Shown here in pieces: positions 40,833 to 59,226 of a DNA stretch of 64,000 nucleotides. Below the pieces are notes generated by a model, which saw nothing but the letters and a program-made list of their open reading frames with translations, made no database searches and was not told the DNA's origin. Every line of letters begins with the position of its first letter. The stretch's first letter is position 1. This stretch comes from Bacillota bacterium (lineage in GTDB: Bacteria > Bacillota > Clostridia > Acetivibrionales > DSM-1351). Made by a program: the position numbers and the translations under genes. The DNA lies in NCBI GenBank assembly GCA_023439045.1, contig JAEXOY010000002.1:1-64000 (forward strand), given 5' to 3'.

Positions 40833-42158
40833 CTAATCATAGTCCACCAATCCCTTGAACATAACACTCATTTCTTCAGTGGAGCGAGGGCAGAATTTAT
40901 ACTGATTTAATTTGCTTCGTATTTCTTTTCCGTTAGTTATTTTTTTGCGTAACTCGGTACTCATTTCATCAATATTTGCCAGTTCATATACTTCACAGGT
41001 TTCAAGATAGGATAAAAGCTCTCGTCTTACAACAGCACCTATCTTCTTGATTGTTTTAGTCTGGACCGCACCTCCAAGTCTGGAAACTGATAAACCATAA
41101 TCAATTGCAGGCTTATGGCCCTTTTCGAAATTCTTTGACGAAAGCACTATCTGTCCATCTGTTATTGATATAACATTACTGGATATATACTCTGTGATAT
41201 CTCCACCCTTAGTTTCAACAATTGGAAGAATGGTAATAGAACCGCCATTTCTATGTTGGCAGCCCTTCTCTAGTAAGCTTGCATGAGTATAAAAAATATC
41301 TGAAGGGTATGCGTCTCTTCCTGGAACTTTTCCTGTCAGCAAGCTGATTTCTCGATAAACATCAGCATGCTTTTTTAAATCATCAATAGCAACAAGAACG
41401 TCCATGTTCTTCTCTAGCATATACTTCTCAGCAACTGCCAATCCAAAATATGGTGTGCTTCTAAGTACCGCAGGACATTCATCATTAAAAGCAGCAATAA
41501 TAATTGTATATTCCATTGCACCACGTTTTAACAACTCAGTATATACCTCTTTAACCTCTTTTTTGGTCTTACCAACAGCGATATATATACAAAGCATTTC
41601 TTTTTCCGCCTGGTTAACTATGGTATCTAGTACTATTTGAGTTTTACCAGTTTTTTTATCACCAACGATTAATTGCCTTTGACCGCAGCCTATAGGGTAT
41701 ATCATATCAATACCTGTAATACCTGTAAGCATTGGCCTTGTGACATTTGCTCTATCCATTATAGATATAGGCTTTGTCTCTAGCTTAAGTTCTAGCGTAT
41801 CATCAAACCTTTTTCCAGTAAGTTTATCTTCTCCAAACATATCAATTATATGGCCTACTGATTCAGTGGAGAATTCACCCTTAAACTCAATTCCAGTTCC
41901 AATAACCTCATCACCAATATTGATATCAGCTGTTTTCCTGGTGACAGCTACAACTACAGTTTTTCTATTAATAGCACTAACATAACCCACTGCCTTATCT
42001 CCAATAAGTACCTTTTCATAGAACCCAACGTCCTCAAGACCGTCTACTTCAATTATGTAATTTAGTACCTTAGAAACTCTGCCCACTTCAAATATGTTCT
42101 TATTTTCTTTAAAAGCGTCAACTTTTTTTTGAATTAATTGATCAATATGCTTACTCAT
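40833..42158 (-). CDS. F1-ATPase alpha-like subunit
   Basis: 441 residues, about 60 fewer than AtpA, the loss being in the C-terminal helical domain. Walker A is GDKKTGKT (166-173). VLVAIDDLKKHADVYRE, GKVPGRDAYPSDIF, NVISITDGQI and GLSVSRLGG follow in family order. The arginine finger (Arg360) that completes the beta active site is present. The N-terminal DELSEED-contacting beta barrel is complete. The ATG has GGAGGAAA just upstream. Together with beta and gamma it makes a functional F1 head likely. The shorter C-terminal domain may alter the contact with the stator or regulatory subunits. Confidence 0.93.
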   Translation of the reverse strand: MSKHIDQLIQKKVDAFKENKNIFEVGRVSKVLNYIIEVDGLEDVGFYEKVLIGDKAVGYVSAINRKTVVVAVTRKTADINIGDEVIGTGIEFKGEFSTESVGHIIDMFGEDKLTGKRFDDTLELKLETKPISIMDRANVTRPMLTGITGIDMIYPIGCGQRQLIVGDKKTGKTQIVLDTIVNQAEKEMLCIYIAVGKTKKEVKEVYTELLKRGAMEYTIIIAAFNDECPAVLRSTPYFGLAVAEKYMLEKNMDVLVAIDDLKKHADVYREISLLTGKVPGRDAYPSDIFYTHASLLEKGCQHRNGGSITILPIVETKGGDITEYISSNVISITDGQIVLSSKNFEKGHKPAIDYGLSVSRLGGAVQTKTIKKIGAVVRRELLSYLETCEVYELANIDEMSTELRKKITNGKEIRSKLNQYKFCPRSTEEMSVMFKGLVDYD

Positions 42159-42217
42159 TTTTCCTCCAATTTATGTACTAGCATTACTAGTGATATTTAT
42201 ATAAAAGACTCTATACC

Positions 42218-43015
<798 letters not shown>

Positions 43016-43018
43016 CTA

Positions 43019-43336
<318 letters not shown>

Positions 43337-43364
43337 TTATTTTTTATTTTGTTTCCCAAAATCA

Positions 43365-45038
<1,674 letters not shown>

Positions 45039-45052
45039 TTATCCTCCACCAA

Positions 45053-51307
<6,255 letters not shown>

Positions 51308-52444
51308 TTATGATAACCTTCCGCTGAAATCTTCATAGTTGAAGGTTCTTATTATTTCAAGACCATGCTCCTCACTATATAGTGCAATTGAGGGCAGGTT
51401 AACACCATTAAACGTATTGTTCTTTACCATGGAGTAATGTGCCATATCACAGAAAACCAGCTTGTCACCAATATTTAGAGGTTCATTGAAGGAATAGTCT
51501 CCAATAATATCACCAGCAAGGCAGGTATTACCGCCAAATCTGTATGTATACTTATATTCACCTGGTTCCCCTGCTCCAATAATATTGGGCCTATAAGGCA
51601 TTTCCAGTACATCGGGCATATGGCAGGCAGCAGATGCATCTAGAATACCTATTTTAATTCCATTATCCACTATATCCAAAACGGAGGCTACCAAGTAACC
51701 CGTATTCAGAGCAACAGCTTCGCCAGGCTCAAGGTATATGTCCACATTATACTTATTTTTTAAATAGAGTATACATTCAATCAGCTTTTCAACATCGTAA
51801 TCCGGCCTTGTTATATGGTGCCCACCACCAAGATTAAGCCACTTCATGCCCTTCATATAGGGCCCAAATTTCTCATCAAAAGCCTTTATAGTGCGTTCGA
51901 GAGTATCTGAATTTTGCTCACACATGGTGTGAAAATGCAATCCATCTATCCCGTCTAACTCATCGGGTCTAAAATTGGCAACAGTTACACCCAGGCGGGA
52001 TCCAGTATAGCAGGGGTTGTAAATGGGTGTTTCAATCTCTGAATATTCAGGATTTACACGAATGCCGCATTCAATTTTTCTATGGTAAGCTTTGATTCTG
52101 TCTCTGAATTTCCTCCACTGAGCAAATGAATTAAAAACTATGTGATCACTGTAGGAAATCAACTCATCAAACTCATGCTCCACATAGGCAGGTGCATATA
52201 CATGAACCTCTTTACCCATCTTCTCATATCCTAGGCGAGCTTCAAAAAGTGAACTAGATGTCACCCCAGCCAGGTATTTTCCTATAAGGGGATACACAGC
52301 ATGCATAGAGAAGCCCTTTTGAGCTAAAAGTATTTTAGCACCTGTTCTTTTTTGAATAGAGTCCATTAACTCAAGATTTTTGATAAGCAAACTTTCATCT
52401 ACTACATAACAGGGCGTAGGAACCTTATTGAAATCTATCGGCAT
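51308..52444 (-). CDS. nspC: carboxynorspermidine/carboxyspermidine decarboxylase
   Basis: 378 residues, a PLP alanine-racemase-fold decarboxylase forming norspermidine or spermidine from its carboxy precursor. The PLP lysine is in LLAQKGFS near residue 43. HFHTMCEQ, NLGGGHHIT, YLEPGEAVAL and the conserved GGNTCLAGD with its active-site cysteine are all present. It directly follows the carboxynorspermidine synthase gene, separated by 100 bases that include a GC-rich hairpin. ATG start with AAAAGGAG five bases upstream. Confidence 0.95.
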   Translation of the reverse strand: MPIDFNKVPTPCYVVDESLLIKNLELMDSIQKRTGAKILLAQKGFSMHAVYPLIGKYLAGVTSSSLFEARLGYEKMGKEVHVYAPAYVEHEFDELISYSDHIVFNSFAQWRKFRDRIKAYHRKIECGIRVNPEYSEIETPIYNPCYTGSRLGVTVANFRPDELDGIDGLHFHTMCEQNSDTLERTIKAFDEKFGPYMKGMKWLNLGGGHHITRPDYDVEKLIECILYLKNKYNVDIYLEPGEAVALNTGYLVASVLDIVDNGIKIGILDASAACHMPDVLEMPYRPNIIGAGEPGEYKYTYRFGGNTCLAGDIIGDYSFNEPLNIGDKLVFCDMAHYSMVKNNTFNGVNLPSIALYSEEHGLEIIRTFNYEDFSGRLS

Positions 52445-52472
52445 TTTATTTTCTCCTTTTCCAGTTTAAAAT

Positions 52473-52500
52473 GTCCCCCACCTGATAAAATGTGGGGGAC
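52473..52500 (-). terminator. GC-rich intergenic hairpin in the polyamine genes
   Basis: Perfect 9-bp stem (52473-52481 with 52492-52500, GTCCCCCAC) between the synthase and nspC. Only four T follow on the minus strand, so it may attenuate or protect mRNA rather than stop transcription fully. Confidence 0.55.
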
Positions 52501-52544
52501 AGCGTTATATGCTTATTGTAATATTAGAATAATCAGTGGTTTAT

Positions 52545-53744
52545 TCAGTCTAACAATGTAGGATTCAAATCCTCCTGCCAAGGCAGGCCATGCTTATTGA
52601 GAGCATCCATAAACGGATCAGGATCGAATTCTTCAACATTATATACTCCAGGTTTTTTCCAAAGCCCCTTCATAATCATCATAGCGCCAATCATTGCAGG
52701 TACACCTGTAGTATATGAAATAGCCTGAGAACCTACTTCTGCATAACATTCTTCATGCACACAGACATTATATACATAATAAGTCTTTGGTTTGCCGTCC
52801 TTTACTCCCTGAATAATACATCCAATGTTGGTTTTACCTTTTGTCCTGGGTCCAAGCGAAGCAGGATCAGGCAGTACTGCCTTTAAGAATTGTAGTGGTA
52901 TAATCTGCTTACCCTCAAACTCAATAGGCTTAATGGACGTCATTCCAACATTTTCGAGCACCCTCAAATGAGTAAGATAATTATCTGAGAAGGTCATCCA
53001 AAAACGGATTTGCTTGAGTCCCTTTATGTTTACTGCAAGTGATTCCAACTCTTCATGGTATAGAAGATATATGTTCTTTGGCCCTATTTCGGGCAGATCA
53101 TAGGTCTTTTTGAATTCGAGAGGCTTTGTTTCTACCCACTCCCCGTCCTTCCAATACCTGCCGTTGGCGGTAATTTCTCTAATATTAATCTCAGGGTTAA
53201 AGTTTGTTGCAAAGGGATATCCATGGTCTCCTGCATTTGCGTCAACTATATCTATATAATTAATTTCATCAAAGTGGTGCTTTTGTGCATAGGCACAAAA
53301 CACGCCTGTTACACCTGGGTCAAACCCACTTCCTAGTAAGGCTGTAAGTCCTGCCTTCTCGAACTTCTCCCTATATGCCCACTGCCACTTGTATTCAAAC
53401 TTCGGAATCTCAGGCGGCTCATAGTTTGCTGTATCAACATAGTGCACACCTGTTGCAAGGCATGCATCCATGATAGTTAAATCCTGGTATGGCAGTGCAA
53501 CATTTATTACAATCTCAGGCTTAAACGCATTGATAAGGTCAATAACCTCCTGAGTATTATCAGCATCAACCCTTGCGGTATGTACAATGGTCTTAGTATC
53601 CTTAAGTGTGTTTTTAATAGCGTCACATTTTTCTTTTGTCCTGCTCGCTATCATTATCTCCTCAAAAACATCAGGTACTTGGCAGCACTTATGTATTACT
53701 ACATTTGCTACGCCCCCTGCTCCGATTATTAAAGCTTTTCCCAT
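52545..53744 (-). CDS. carboxynorspermidine synthase (saccharopine dehydrogenase-like)
   Basis: 399 residues. It reductively condenses aspartate semialdehyde with a diamine to make carboxynorspermidine or carboxyspermidine. The N-terminal Rossmann loop LIIGAGGVANVV and the body (TALLGSGFDPGVTGVF, VDANAGDHGYPFATNF) match the Lys1/saccharopine dehydrogenase-like family in its polyamine branch. Context with nspC makes this assignment firm as opposed to lysine metabolism. ATG start, AAAGGGAGG nine bases upstream. A terminator-like hairpin upstream separates it from speA. Confidence 0.92.
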   Translation of the reverse strand: MGKALIIGAGGVANVVIHKCCQVPDVFEEIMIASRTKEKCDAIKNTLKDTKTIVHTARVDADNTQEVIDLINAFKPEIVINVALPYQDLTIMDACLATGVHYVDTANYEPPEIPKFEYKWQWAYREKFEKAGLTALLGSGFDPGVTGVFCAYAQKHHFDEINYIDIVDANAGDHGYPFATNFNPEINIREITANGRYWKDGEWVETKPLEFKKTYDLPEIGPKNIYLLYHEELESLAVNIKGLKQIRFWMTFSDNYLTHLRVLENVGMTSIKPIEFEGKQIIPLQFLKAVLPDPASLGPRTKGKTNIGCIIQGVKDGKPKTYYVYNVCVHEECYAEVGSQAISYTTGVPAMIGAMMIMKGLWKKPGVYNVEEFDPDPFMDALNKHGLPWQEDLNPTLLD

Positions 53745-53841
53745 ATCAGTACCTCCCTTTTGAATTTTATTAGCATGATTATACAGCTATGTATCATAAA
53801 TTGCAATAAATTCCTACGAATATCATTAAATTTATTTAAAA

Positions 53842-53889
53842 TATTAAAAATACCAGAAGAATCTAAACTTAAGTCAATATTCCTCCGGC
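53842..53889 (-). terminator. terminator after speA
   Basis: Eleven-base stem with three G-U pairs on the minus strand (53852-53862 with 53879-53889), followed by ATTTTTAATATTTT. Confidence 0.55.
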
Positions 53890-54023
53890 ATTCTTCAGTT
53901 TACTAGGTATTTCTAGTTTTTCCATCGCAATGATTTCCATATGCGCGTAATGCTCACCATACATGAATTACATGGTAAGTAAAAGCCATTGCAAGTATAA
54001 GTGCCCTGCGTTTTACGTCCTCT

Positions 54024-55943
54024 TTAGCGCTCGTAGTAGGTATACCCTCTAAGGCCATTTTCATATGCCTTCATAATCTCACGCCTCTCAGTTGCAGTAA
54101 TCTTTCCTTCTCTGATTGCATCCTCAGCTCTTTGACGGAAACGAACCAGCATATCCTTAGGCTCATATTCTACATAAGAAAGAACATCCGAAACGCTGTC
54201 CCCATGAAGCTCTTTTACAAGATCATAGCCTCCGTCAGAATTAACTCTTACACTTACTACATTTGTATCTCCAAAAAGATTATGTAAGTCTCCAAGGGTC
54301 TCTTGATATGCTCCCACCAGGAAAACACCCAAGTAATAGTCTTCTCCGTTTTTTAACTCGTGCAAAGGTAGGGTGGTTCTAACATCGTGTAAATCTATAA
54401 ATCTATCAATCTTTCCGTCACAGTCACATGTAATGTCAGCTATTACAGCATTGCGCTTTGGAAATTCCAGCAATCTATGTAAAGGTACAATGGGGAATAG
54501 CTGATCGATAGCCCAGCTGTCCGGTATTGACTGGAATACCGAGAAGTTGCAGTAATAGATATCAGCAATTGCACTCTCAATATCCTCTAAATCTGGTGGA
54601 GGAGTCTTGAGCTTCTGTTTTTCCTTTGCAATCTGATTGATAGTATTCCAGAAAATCTTTTCTGCAAACGACCTTTCTCGAAGACTTATTCTGCCATGCT
54701 TAAACATACCTCTTATATCGTCTCTATAATATAGTGCATCGTTATAGCATTCTTGAATATTTTTTAAGTTTAGATTCTTATTTACATCAAACAGGTTCTT
54801 TACCGCCTCGGTTGCGTTGTCTTCAAGCTTATCGGGTATCTCATATTCCTCAAACTTTTCTACATCCAACACGTTGAACAAAAGCACTGAATAATATGCG
54901 ACTGTAGTACGCCCTGATTCTGTTACAATCACAGGATGCGGTATTTGGCTCGGGTCAAGTACTGACATGACAGCCTCAACAATGTCAGTACAATACTCTT
55001 CAACAGAGTAGTTTCTACTGTTTGTATAATTGGTATTGGAACCATCATAGTCAACTGCAAGGCCTCCGCCCAAGTCCAGGTAGCCCATCGGAGCTCCCTC
55101 TTTTACAAGCTCAGCATAGACTCTCGTTGCCTCAAGTACTGCAGAACGTATATCTCTAATATTTGGAATTTGAGAGCCAAGGTGATAGTGCATAAGTTTC
55201 AAGGCTCCCAGCATATTTTTTTCTTTTAGTGTATCAACCATTGAAATAACCTGAGTAACGTTAAGACCAAAAATACTTCTGTCCCCACCTGACTCAGTCC
55301 AATGACCACCAGCTTTAGCAGAAAGCTTAATTCGAATACCAATATTAGGCTCTACGCCCAAAGCCTCCGAACGTTCCAGCACAAGGTCCAGCTCAGTAGG
55401 AATCTCTATTACAAAGAAACACTTATAACCCATTTTGACAGCATAAAGACCCAAATCAATGAATTCTTCATCCTTGTATCCATTACAAATAAGACATGCT
55501 TCCTTGTCCTTCATTGCGGATAAAGCAGCTACCAGCTCAGCCTTTGAGCCTACCTCAAGTCCATGGTGGTATCGCTGTCCAAATCTCGTAACCTCTTCAA
55601 CAACCTGCTCTTGTTGGTTTACTTTGATAGGATATACTCCTCGATACTCATTCTGGTAGTGTAGCTTTTTCATTGCTTCAGCAAATGAATTGTTTATGAA
55701 TGAAATCTGTGAGTCCAAGATATTTTCGAACCTTAGTAAAACTGGCATATCAAGTCCTCTTTCACGTATACCTGAAATAATATCCATAATACTGATAGAA
55801 GATGATTCATCATCCTTATAAGGGCTGACCATTACCTCTCCCTTGTCAGATATAGAAAAATAACCATTACCCCAATTCTTAATACCATAAAGTTCTTCAG
55901 ACTTTTCTCTTGTCCATCTACCCAAAATCTCCGGTTTATTCAT
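54024..55943 (-). CDS. speA: biosynthetic arginine decarboxylase
   Basis: 639 residues, the usual length for SpeA, which converts arginine to agmatine with PLP. The PLP lysine is in YPIKVNQQEQVVEE; GLEVGSKAELVAAL, LGSQIPNIRDI, LDLGGGLAVDY and TESGRTTVAYYSV are family signatures. The frame extends 37 codons upstream, but ATG at 55943 begins the conserved N-terminus, with AAGGGA ten bases before it. Agmatine would then need agmatinase or agmatine deiminase, neither of which is in the window. With the next two genes it makes an aspartate-semialdehyde route to spermidine or norspermidine. Confidence 0.95.
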   Translation of the reverse strand: MNKPEILGRWTREKSEELYGIKNWGNGYFSISDKGEVMVSPYKDDESSSISIMDIISGIRERGLDMPVLLRFENILDSQISFINNSFAEAMKKLHYQNEYRGVYPIKVNQQEQVVEEVTRFGQRYHHGLEVGSKAELVAALSAMKDKEACLICNGYKDEEFIDLGLYAVKMGYKCFFVIEIPTELDLVLERSEALGVEPNIGIRIKLSAKAGGHWTESGGDRSIFGLNVTQVISMVDTLKEKNMLGALKLMHYHLGSQIPNIRDIRSAVLEATRVYAELVKEGAPMGYLDLGGGLAVDYDGSNTNYTNSRNYSVEEYCTDIVEAVMSVLDPSQIPHPVIVTESGRTTVAYYSVLLFNVLDVEKFEEYEIPDKLEDNATEAVKNLFDVNKNLNLKNIQECYNDALYYRDDIRGMFKHGRISLRERSFAEKIFWNTINQIAKEKQKLKTPPPDLEDIESAIADIYYCNFSVFQSIPDSWAIDQLFPIVPLHRLLEFPKRNAVIADITCDCDGKIDRFIDLHDVRTTLPLHELKNGEDYYLGVFLVGAYQETLGDLHNLFGDTNVVSVRVNSDGGYDLVKELHGDSVSDVLSYVEYEPKDMLVRFRQRAEDAIREGKITATERREIMKAYENGLRGYTYYER

Positions 55944-56094
55944 GGTCTTTTTTCCCTTTCGCAAAACCCAAAATAGTAAAGATTTCTCTATTAATTTTTG
56001 TATTAATGCAAAAGATAACATATCAATTACTTGATTGTCAATAATTATCATCAACAGATATTTGTTTAAGTATGAGCATTATTTTAGCTAGAAT

Positions 56095-58521
56095 TTAGAA
56101 TATGGGCCTCATAACGCGCATAGAATTTAGTACTGCTATCAGCGCAACACCAACATCCGCAAATACTGCTTCCCACATTGTAGATAGCCCAAATGCAACC
56201 AATACCATAACAAGCAGCTTCACTGCGAATGCAAATATAATATTCTGCCATACTATTCTTCTAGTACGCTTTGCTATCTTTATGGCAGTTACTAACTTGG
56301 ACGGTTCATCGTTCATAATAACAATATCAGCCGCCTCAATTGCTGCATCCGAGCCCAATCCACCCATGGCAACCCCTATATCAGCCCTAGTCAGTACAGG
56401 AGCGTCATTTATTCCATCTCCAACAAAAAGCAATTTGCCCTTTTTACTTGTATTCTCTCCAAGCATTTCTAGCTTTTCAACCTTTTGATGAGGTAATAAT
56501 TCTGAATAAGCCTCATCCAAACCCAAATCCGAAGACACCCTTTGTGCAACAAGTTTGTTATCCCCGGTTAGCATAACTAGTTTGCTAATTCCAACGGCTC
56601 TGAGGTTTGCTATTGCAGAGCGGGCATCGTCCTTTTCCTCATCTGATATAACAATATATCCTGCATAAACGCCATTTACAGCTAGATATACTACCGTTCC
56701 GATTTCCTCCGTTTCCATTACGTTAGTTCCAACTTCAGAATGTCCTAATAGCTTAACATCCATTTCTTCCATAAGTTTTTTGTTGCCAGCTAGAACCGTT
56801 GTAGTAGCAGATGCTTCTGAAATTATAGCTTTTATTCCTTGTCCTGCAATATCCTTATAATCGGCTATTGCAGATTTATCTACTTCTCTGCCATAAGCTT
56901 TTAGTATTGAGACAGCAATAGGATGAGTTGAATAGCTTTCTGCATATGCCGCATATCTAAGCAACTGCTGCTCTGAGATGGTAAGAGTGTGTATCTTTGT
57001 CACCTTAAATATGCCCTTTGTCAACGTACCAGTCTTGTCAAATACAACAGTCTCAACAGAATTTAGTGCTTCTAGATAGTTGCCCCCTTTAACAAGAATA
57101 CCGTTTTTTGAGGCTCCTCCAATTCCACCGAAAAAGCCCAGAGGAATAGATATTACTAATGCACATGGGCAAGAAACTACTAAAAACGAAAGTGCCTTAT
57201 ACACCCATTCTGTAAACGTTGCACCACTTAATACCAGTGGAGGGATAACAGCTACTAGCGCAGCTGCCAATACTACAGCAGGTGTATACCATCTAGCAAA
57301 TTTAGTGATAAAGTTCTCGGTTGGTGCCTTTTTGCTGCTTGCATTCTGAACCAATTCAAGGATCTTTGATACTGTAGATTCTCCAAATCCTTTTGTGACT
57401 TCTACTGTAAGTAATCCATTCTTATTAATTGACCCTGAAAGTACCTCGCTGCCAATAGTTACTTCACGGGGTATAGATTCACCGGTTAGTGCCGAAGTAT
57501 CAAGCATTGAGCTGCCCTCTACCACCCTTCCGTCAAGCGGTATTTTTTCACCGGGCTTAATAATAATGTAGTCTCCTATTCTGACACTTTGGGGAGACAC
57601 CCTCACCTCTTTATCACCTTGCTTTAGATTTGCATAGTCTGGTCTAATATCCATCAATGCACTGATGGAACGCCGTGAGCGGTTTACAGCCATATCCTGA
57701 AAAAATTCTCCAACCTGATAAAAAAGCATAACTGCGACACCCTCAGGAAATTCTTTTATGGCAAATGCCCCTATTGTGGCTATACTCATTAAAAAGTTTT
57801 CATCAAATACTCTTCCATGTATTAGGTTCTTGGCTGCTTTTAGTACAACATCCCCACCTATAATAAAGTAACTTAGTAAAAATAATGATAGCTCGGCGTA
57901 AAAAGGCAGCTTCAAAATAATACCGGCAGCAAACAGTAAAACTCCTATGCTAAATAAAATAAGCCTTTTTCTTGGTATTAAGCCGCCATGAGTGTGATCA
58001 TCATGGTCATCATCATGGTAGCTACCCTTGTTATGGTCATCTTCATAGTGGCTACCCTTTTTATTGCCATCAGCATAGTGACTACTTTTATTAGGGTCAC
58101 TATCATAATGACTACTGTTGTTGAGTCTATTATCATGGTAATTACCATCACTTGGAGGATTTTCTATGCCACAACTACTGCACTTTAACTCATCACAACT
58201 GCCAGTGCTGCAATTATAGGAACTACAATTTTTACCACATACCGGGAATTCACTTGTGCCCTCTCTTCTTAAATCAGAAGACTTATCACCCAACACAACA
58301 ATTTTTAATCCATGTTCAACCTTATGAGCAGTTTTCATAGCAAGCTCAATTAAGCTTTCTTTATCTGCAGAACTATCAGCATTAATAATCATCTTTGATG
58401 AAATGAAATCAACAACTACGTTATCAATACCGTCCAGCTTTTGTACTGCTCTTTCAATGCTTGCAGCACAATTTGCACAATCTAGGCCCCTTATCAAAAA
58501 TACTATTTCATTTTTTACCAT
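56095..58521 (-). CDS. P1B-type heavy-metal ATPase (Zn/Cd/Pb class) with His-rich linker
   Basis: 808 residues. The HMA domain (1-75) has the metal site GLDCANC (Cys15, Cys18). A Cys-rich stretch (about 93-120) and a His/Asp/Asn-rich linker with repeated SHYxD units (about 125-183) follow; both can bind metal. The pump has the CPC membrane motif (SCPCALV, near 449), phosphorylation site DKTGTLTKG near 495 and GDGINDAPVL, and the Zn/Cd/Pb-class GILVKGGNYLE stretch. It exports divalent soft metals with ATP. It is nine bases after an ArsR/SmtB-type repressor, so the pair is a metal-induced resistance operon. Confidence 0.94.
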   Translation of the reverse strand: MVKNEIVFLIRGLDCANCAASIERAVQKLDGIDNVVVDFISSKMIINADSSADKESLIELAMKTAHKVEHGLKIVVLGDKSSDLRREGTSEFPVCGKNCSSYNCSTGSCDELKCSSCGIENPPSDGNYHDNRLNNSSHYDSDPNKSSHYADGNKKGSHYEDDHNKGSYHDDDHDDHTHGGLIPRKRLILFSIGVLLFAAGIILKLPFYAELSLFLLSYFIIGGDVVLKAAKNLIHGRVFDENFLMSIATIGAFAIKEFPEGVAVMLFYQVGEFFQDMAVNRSRRSISALMDIRPDYANLKQGDKEVRVSPQSVRIGDYIIIKPGEKIPLDGRVVEGSSMLDTSALTGESIPREVTIGSEVLSGSINKNGLLTVEVTKGFGESTVSKILELVQNASSKKAPTENFITKFARWYTPAVVLAAALVAVIPPLVLSGATFTEWVYKALSFLVVSCPCALVISIPLGFFGGIGGASKNGILVKGGNYLEALNSVETVVFDKTGTLTKGIFKVTKIHTLTISEQQLLRYAAYAESYSTHPIAVSILKAYGREVDKSAIADYKDIAGQGIKAIISEASATTTVLAGNKKLMEEMDVKLLGHSEVGTNVMETEEIGTVVYLAVNGVYAGYIVISDEEKDDARSAIANLRAVGISKLVMLTGDNKLVAQRVSSDLGLDEAYSELLPHQKVEKLEMLGENTSKKGKLLFVGDGINDAPVLTRADIGVAMGGLGSDAAIEAADIVIMNDEPSKLVTAIKIAKRTRRIVWQNIIFAFAVKLLVMVLVAFGLSTMWEAVFADVGVALIAVLNSMRVMRPIF
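57985..58140 (-). repeat. His-rich linker coding repeat
   Basis: Imperfect tandem units of about 30-36 bases encode the SHYxD / DDHNKGS blocks of the metal ATPase linker. Confidence 0.65.
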
Positions 58522-58530
58522 ATATATCCC

Positions 58531-58911
58531 TCATCTCTTTTCAGCAACATGATCAAGCCCTTGCTTAAATATTTCCTTTACATGATTATCATCTAGTGAG
58601 TAGTACACAATCTTGCCTTCTTTTCTATTGCGAACTAACCTAGCCTGTTTGAGTACTCTGAGTTGATGTGAAATTGCTGATTGAGACATATTTAGCAGAA
58701 CAGCAATATCGCACACACACATCTCTGCCTCACTCAGCGCACACAATATTTTGATTCTTGTAGAATCCCCAAATACTTTAAACAGCTCAGCTAGATCATA
58801 TAAGCTTTCTTCTTCAGGCATTTTATCCATTACGGCTTTAACAAGCGCCTCATGGATTACACTACAATCACATCTTTCTATTCCATATCTCTCGTCTATC
58901 ATATGTTTCAC
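58531..58911 (-). CDS. ArsR/SmtB-family metal-responsive repressor (CadC-like)
   Basis: 126 residues with a winged helix: VFGDSTRIKILCAL, the metal motif EMCVCD in the alpha-3 helix, the recognition helix SQSAISHQLRVLKQA and the wing NRKEGKIVYYSL. An N-terminal Cys-Asp-Cys completes a CadC-type soft-metal site. DNHVKEIFKQGLDHV can add an alpha-5 site. The start is either GTG at 58911 or ATG three codons later; AAAGGTG upstream serves both. A strong inverted-repeat operator lies just upstream. Confidence 0.92.
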   Translation of the reverse strand: MKHMIDERYGIERCDCSVIHEALVKAVMDKMPEEESLYDLAELFKVFGDSTRIKILCALSEAEMCVCDIAVLLNMSQSAISHQLRVLKQARLVRNRKEGKIVYYSLDDNHVKEIFKQGLDHVAEKR

Positions 58912-58946
58912 CGCACCTTTCTATTTGCTCTATTAATATTAAATAT

Positions 58947-58988
58947 ATTATATGTACATATGAACATATGAATAACTATTCATATGTT
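58947..58988 (-). promoter_or_regulatory. ArsR/SmtB-type operator and promoter
   Basis: Perfect 11-base arms AACATATGAAT (58963-58973) and ATTCATATGTT (58978-58988) around four bases, the 12-2-12-like imperfect form used by SmtB/CadC repressors. TATAAT on the minus strand (58947-58952) lies so that the operator covers the -35 region. Confidence 0.75.
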
Positions 58989-58998
58989 ATGTTTAAAT

Positions 58999-59077
58999 TA
59001 TATGCCCTTATTCTGATAAATGCAATACCTAAAGTAAAAACTTTGGATATTTTACATGTACAATATAAGGGCATATA
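58999..59077. other. long-range perfect inverted repeat, possible RNA structure
   Basis: TATATGCCCTTAT (58999-59011) and ATAAGGGCATATA (59065-59077) pair perfectly over 13 bases. The 53-base loop contains a second small stem (AAAGT/ACTTT). No T-run follows on either strand, so it does not look like a terminator. Confidence 0.5.
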
Positions 59078-59226
59078 GTGATTGTACTTCTTGTATATGT
59101 TATTTTATATTATTGCCTTTTCATAAAATTGTTAATTTAATTACTTTAATTAATCTCAACTTTGTCAATATATTAAAGTTGTATCATTATTTATAGTGCT
59201 ATACTAATTTACTTTTAACTTATTCT

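Larger units (their letters stand above)
58912..59226. other. control region upstream of the metal-resistance pair
   Basis: 315 bases: the repressor operator and promoter, then a structured element with perfect 13-base arms (listed separately), then an A+T-rich end up to the acyl-CoA synthetase-like gene with a weak 6-bp hairpin and no clear terminator. Confidence 0.5.
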
